DNA of 64,000 nucleotides, from NCBI GenBank assembly GCA_037783545.1, contig JBBELK010001543.1, positions 186,001 to 250,000 on the forward strand, given 5' to 3'. Every line of letters begins with the position of its first letter. Within the stretch, counting starts at the first letter, position 1. The position numbers and the translations under genes are program-made. Below the pieces are notes generated by a model. The model made no database searches. It saw only the letters and a program-made list of their open reading frames with translations, and had not been told where the DNA came from. Positions 61,001-64,000 of this stretch are shown piece after piece. This DNA is from Henricia sp. BOLD:AAB3569. Taxonomy: Eukaryota; Echinodermata; Asteroidea; Spinulosida; Echinasteridae.

Positions 61001-64000
61001 TTAGAAAAAACTGGGTTGAGGGCTTCCTGACTGCTCTCACGCAAACCGTGGCTGTCTGTACACACCTCTTTGGGGTACTCCTGAGTTGTGCGCATGCTCA
61101 GTCATTCGGACTGTCGTTAACGCACCGCAGTTTGGCTCGGCAATTTGGTCAAAGTGTGGTCCAAACGTCGGCAAATTTGGAGGTCGAAAAATGTTCCGAC
61201 GAACTTCAAATTTTGCATGCCCTAAACTCTCTATATTGCGCACTTGTCATAACAAATTGACAGACTTTCGCCGGGAAATGGCAGAGAAATTTCAAAGTTT
61301 AGAAAAAACTGGGTTGAGGCTTCCTGACTGCTCTCACGCAAACCGTGGCTGTCTGTACACACCTCTTTTGGGTACTCCTGAGTTGTGCGCATGCTCAGTC
61401 ATTCGGACTGTCGTTAACGCACCGCAGTTTGGCTCGGCAATTTGGTCAAAGTGTGGTCCAAACGTCGGCAAATTTGGAGGTCGAAAAATGTTCCGACGAA
61501 CTTCAAATTTTGCATGCCCTAAACTCTCTATATTGCGCACTTGTCATAAAAAAATTGACAGACTTTCGCCGGGAAATGGCAGAGAAATTTCAAAGTTTAG
61601 AAAAAACTGGGTTGAGGCTTCCTGACTGCTCTCACGCAAACCGTGGCTGTCTGTACACACCTCTTTGGGGGTACTCCTGAGTTGTGCGCATGCTCAGTCA
61701 TTCGGACTGTCGTTAACGCACCGCAGTTTGGCTCGGCAATTTGGTCAAAGTGTGGTCCAAACGTCGGCAAATTTGGAGGTCGAAAAATGTTCCGACGAAC
61801 TTCAAATTTTGCATGCCCTAAACTCTCTATATTGCGCACTTGTCATAAAAAATTGACAGACTTTCGCCGGGAAATGGCAGAGAAATTTCAAAGTTTAGAA
61901 AAAACTGGTTGAGGCTTCCTGACTGCTCTCACGCAAACCGTGGCTGTCTGTACACACCTCTTTGGGGTACTCCTGAGTTGTGCGCATGCTCAGTCATTCG
62001 GACTGTCGTTAACGCACCGCAGTTTGGCTCGGCAATTTGGTCAAAGTGTGGTCCAAACGTCGGCAAATTTGGAGGTCGAAAAATGTTCCGACGAACTTCA
62101 AATTTTGCATGCCCTAAACTCTCTATATTGCGCACTTGTCATAACAAAATTGACAGACTTTCGCCTGGAAATGGCAGAGAAATTTCAAAGTTTAGAAAAA
62201 ACTGGGTTGAGGCTTCCTGACTGCTCTCACGCAAACCGTGGCTGTCTGTACACACCTCTTTGGGGTACTCCTGAGTTGTGCGCATGCTCAGTCATTCGGA
62301 CTGTCGTTAACGCACCGCAGTTTGGCTCGGCAATTTGTTCAAAGTGTGGTCCAAACGTCGGCAAATTTGGAGGTCGAAAAATGTTCCGACGAACTTCAAA
62401 TTTTGCATGCCCTAAACTCTCTATATTGCGCACTTGTCATAAAAAATTGACAGACTTTCGCCGGGAAATGGCAGAGAAATTTCAAAGTTTAGAAAAAACT
62501 GGGTTGAGGCTTCCTGACTGCTCTCACGCAAACCGTGGCTGTCTGTACACACCTCTTTGGGGTACTCCTGAGTTGTGCGCATGCTCAGTCATTCGGACTG
62601 TCGTTAACGCACCGCAGTTTGGCTCGGCAATTTGTTCAAAGTGTGGTCCAAACGTCGGCAAATTTGGAGGTCGAAAAATGTTCCGACGAACTTCAAATTT
62701 TGCATGCCCTAAACTCTCTATATTGCGCACTTGTCATAAAAAATTGACAGACTTTCGCCGGGAAATGGCAGAGAAATTTCAAAGTTTAGAAAAAACTGGG
62801 TTGAGGCTTCCTGACTGCTCTCACGCAAACCGTGGCTGTCTGTACACACCTCTTTGGGGTACTCCTGAGTTGTGCGCATGCTCAGTCATTCGGACTGTCG
62901 TTAACGCACCGCAGTTTGGCTCGGCAATTTGGTCAAAGTGTGGTCCAAACGTCGGCAAATTTGGAGGTCGAAAAATGTTCCGACGAACTTCAAATTTTGC
63001 ATGCCCTAAACTCTCTATATTGCGCACTTGTCATAACAAAATTGACAGACTTTCGCCTGGAAATGGCAGAGAAATTTCAAAGTTTAGAAAAAACTGGGTT
63101 GAGGCTTCCTGACTGCTCTCACGCAAACCGTGGCTGTCTGTACACACCTCTTTGGGGTACTCCTGAGTTGTGCGCATGCTCAGTCATTCGGACTGTCGTT
63201 AACGCACCGCAGTTTGGCTCGGCAATTTGGTCAAAGTGTGGTCCAAACGTCGGCAAATTTGGAGGTCGAAAAATGTTCCGACGAACTTCAAATTTTGCAT
63301 GCCCTAAACTCTCTATATTGCGCACTTGTCATAAAAAATTGACAGACTTTCGCCGGGAAATGGCAGAGAAATTTCAAAGTTTAGAAAAAACTGGGTTGAG
63401 GCTTCCTGACTGCTCTCACGCAAACCGTGGCTGTCTGTACACACCTCTTTGGGTACTCCTGAGTTGTGCGCATGCTCATTCATTCGGACTGTCGTTAACG
63501 CACCGCAGTTTGGCTCGGCAATTTGGTCAAAGTGTGGTCCAAACGTCGGCAAATTTGGAGGGTCGAAAATGTTCCGACGAACTTCAAATTTTGCATGCCC
63601 TAAACTCTCTATATTGCGCACTTGTCATAAAAAATTGACAGACTTTCGCCGGGAAATGGCAGAGAAATTTCAAAGTTTAGAAAAAACTGGGTTGCGGCTT
63701 CCTGACTGCTCTCACGCAAACCGTGGCTGTCTGTACATACCTCTTTGGGGTACTCCTGAGTTGTGCGCATGCTCAGTCATTCGGACTGTCGTTAACGCAC
63801 CGCAGTTTGGCTCGGCAATTTGGTCAAAGTGTGGTCCAAACGTCGGCAAATTTGGAGGTCGAAAAATGTTCCGACGAACTTCAAATTTTGCATGCCCTAA
63901 ACTCTCTATATTGCGCACTTGTCATTTAAAAATGGCAGACTTTCGCCGGGAAATGGCAGAGAAATTTCAAAGTTTAGAAAAAACTGGGTTGAGGCTTCCT
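55058..64000 (-). repeat. Satellite array in inverted orientation; right arm of the inverted duplication (about 30 monomers)
   Basis: From here on every monomer reads as the reverse complement. Order and private variants mirror the left arm: GGCGGTCG at 55531 and 56125, TTTGTTCAAAG runs, GGCTTGGC at 56674, TTTGAAGGTCG at 57014, GTCCGTAC at 58080 and 58972, GTGGTCAAAACG at 58480, CTTTTGGGTAC at 61367, GGGGGTAC at 61667, CTCATTCATTCGG at 63474 and GTACATACC at 63732. Differences I found are single-base indels, mostly in homopolymers. The arm runs off the window's right edge. Confidence 0.95.

Overview
The window is satellite DNA from a eukaryote, probably an animal and more likely an invertebrate, although the sequence does not identify the species. 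About 210 head-to-tail copies of a 297-298 bp monomer fill everything except one 1,274 bp transposon insertion. The monomer is about 46% GC and has 16 CpG sites where base composition predicts about 16, so it is not CpG-depleted. I found no rRNA, tRNA, CRISPR array, bacterial-type gene or credible protein-coding gene. The long open frames (up to 812 codons) arise because 297 is a multiple of three and the monomer happens to lack stops in some frames.

Layout. (1) 1-38768: array in one orientation, with local higher-order duplications of 2, 3, 4, 5 or 6 monomers and more complex blocks at 25-34 kb. Variant monomers are regionally restricted. (2) 38769-40042: a non-autonomous hAT-like element with long imperfect terminal inverted repeats and a perfect 8 bp target-site duplication. 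It is inserted in a monomer that already carried a 61 bp deletion, beside other deleted monomers. (3) 40043-54913: array in the original orientation, including a tandem duplication of an 11-monomer block (about 3.27 kb). (4) 54914-55057: an error-rich 144 bp hinge. (5) 55058-64000: array in the opposite orientation, repeating 45972-54913 monomer by monomer in mirror order.

The most striking feature is this inverted duplication, with arms of about 9 kb and open at the right edge of the window. The arms share every private substitution I checked and differ by roughly a dozen single-base indels. The hinge carries many scattered indels seen nowhere else in the array. This fits either a fold-back (template-switch) inversion or, at least as likely, a palindromic-read or assembly artefact. 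No genes work together here. The content is a record of satellite amplification, local homogenisation, transposon insertion and an inversion, real or artefactual.
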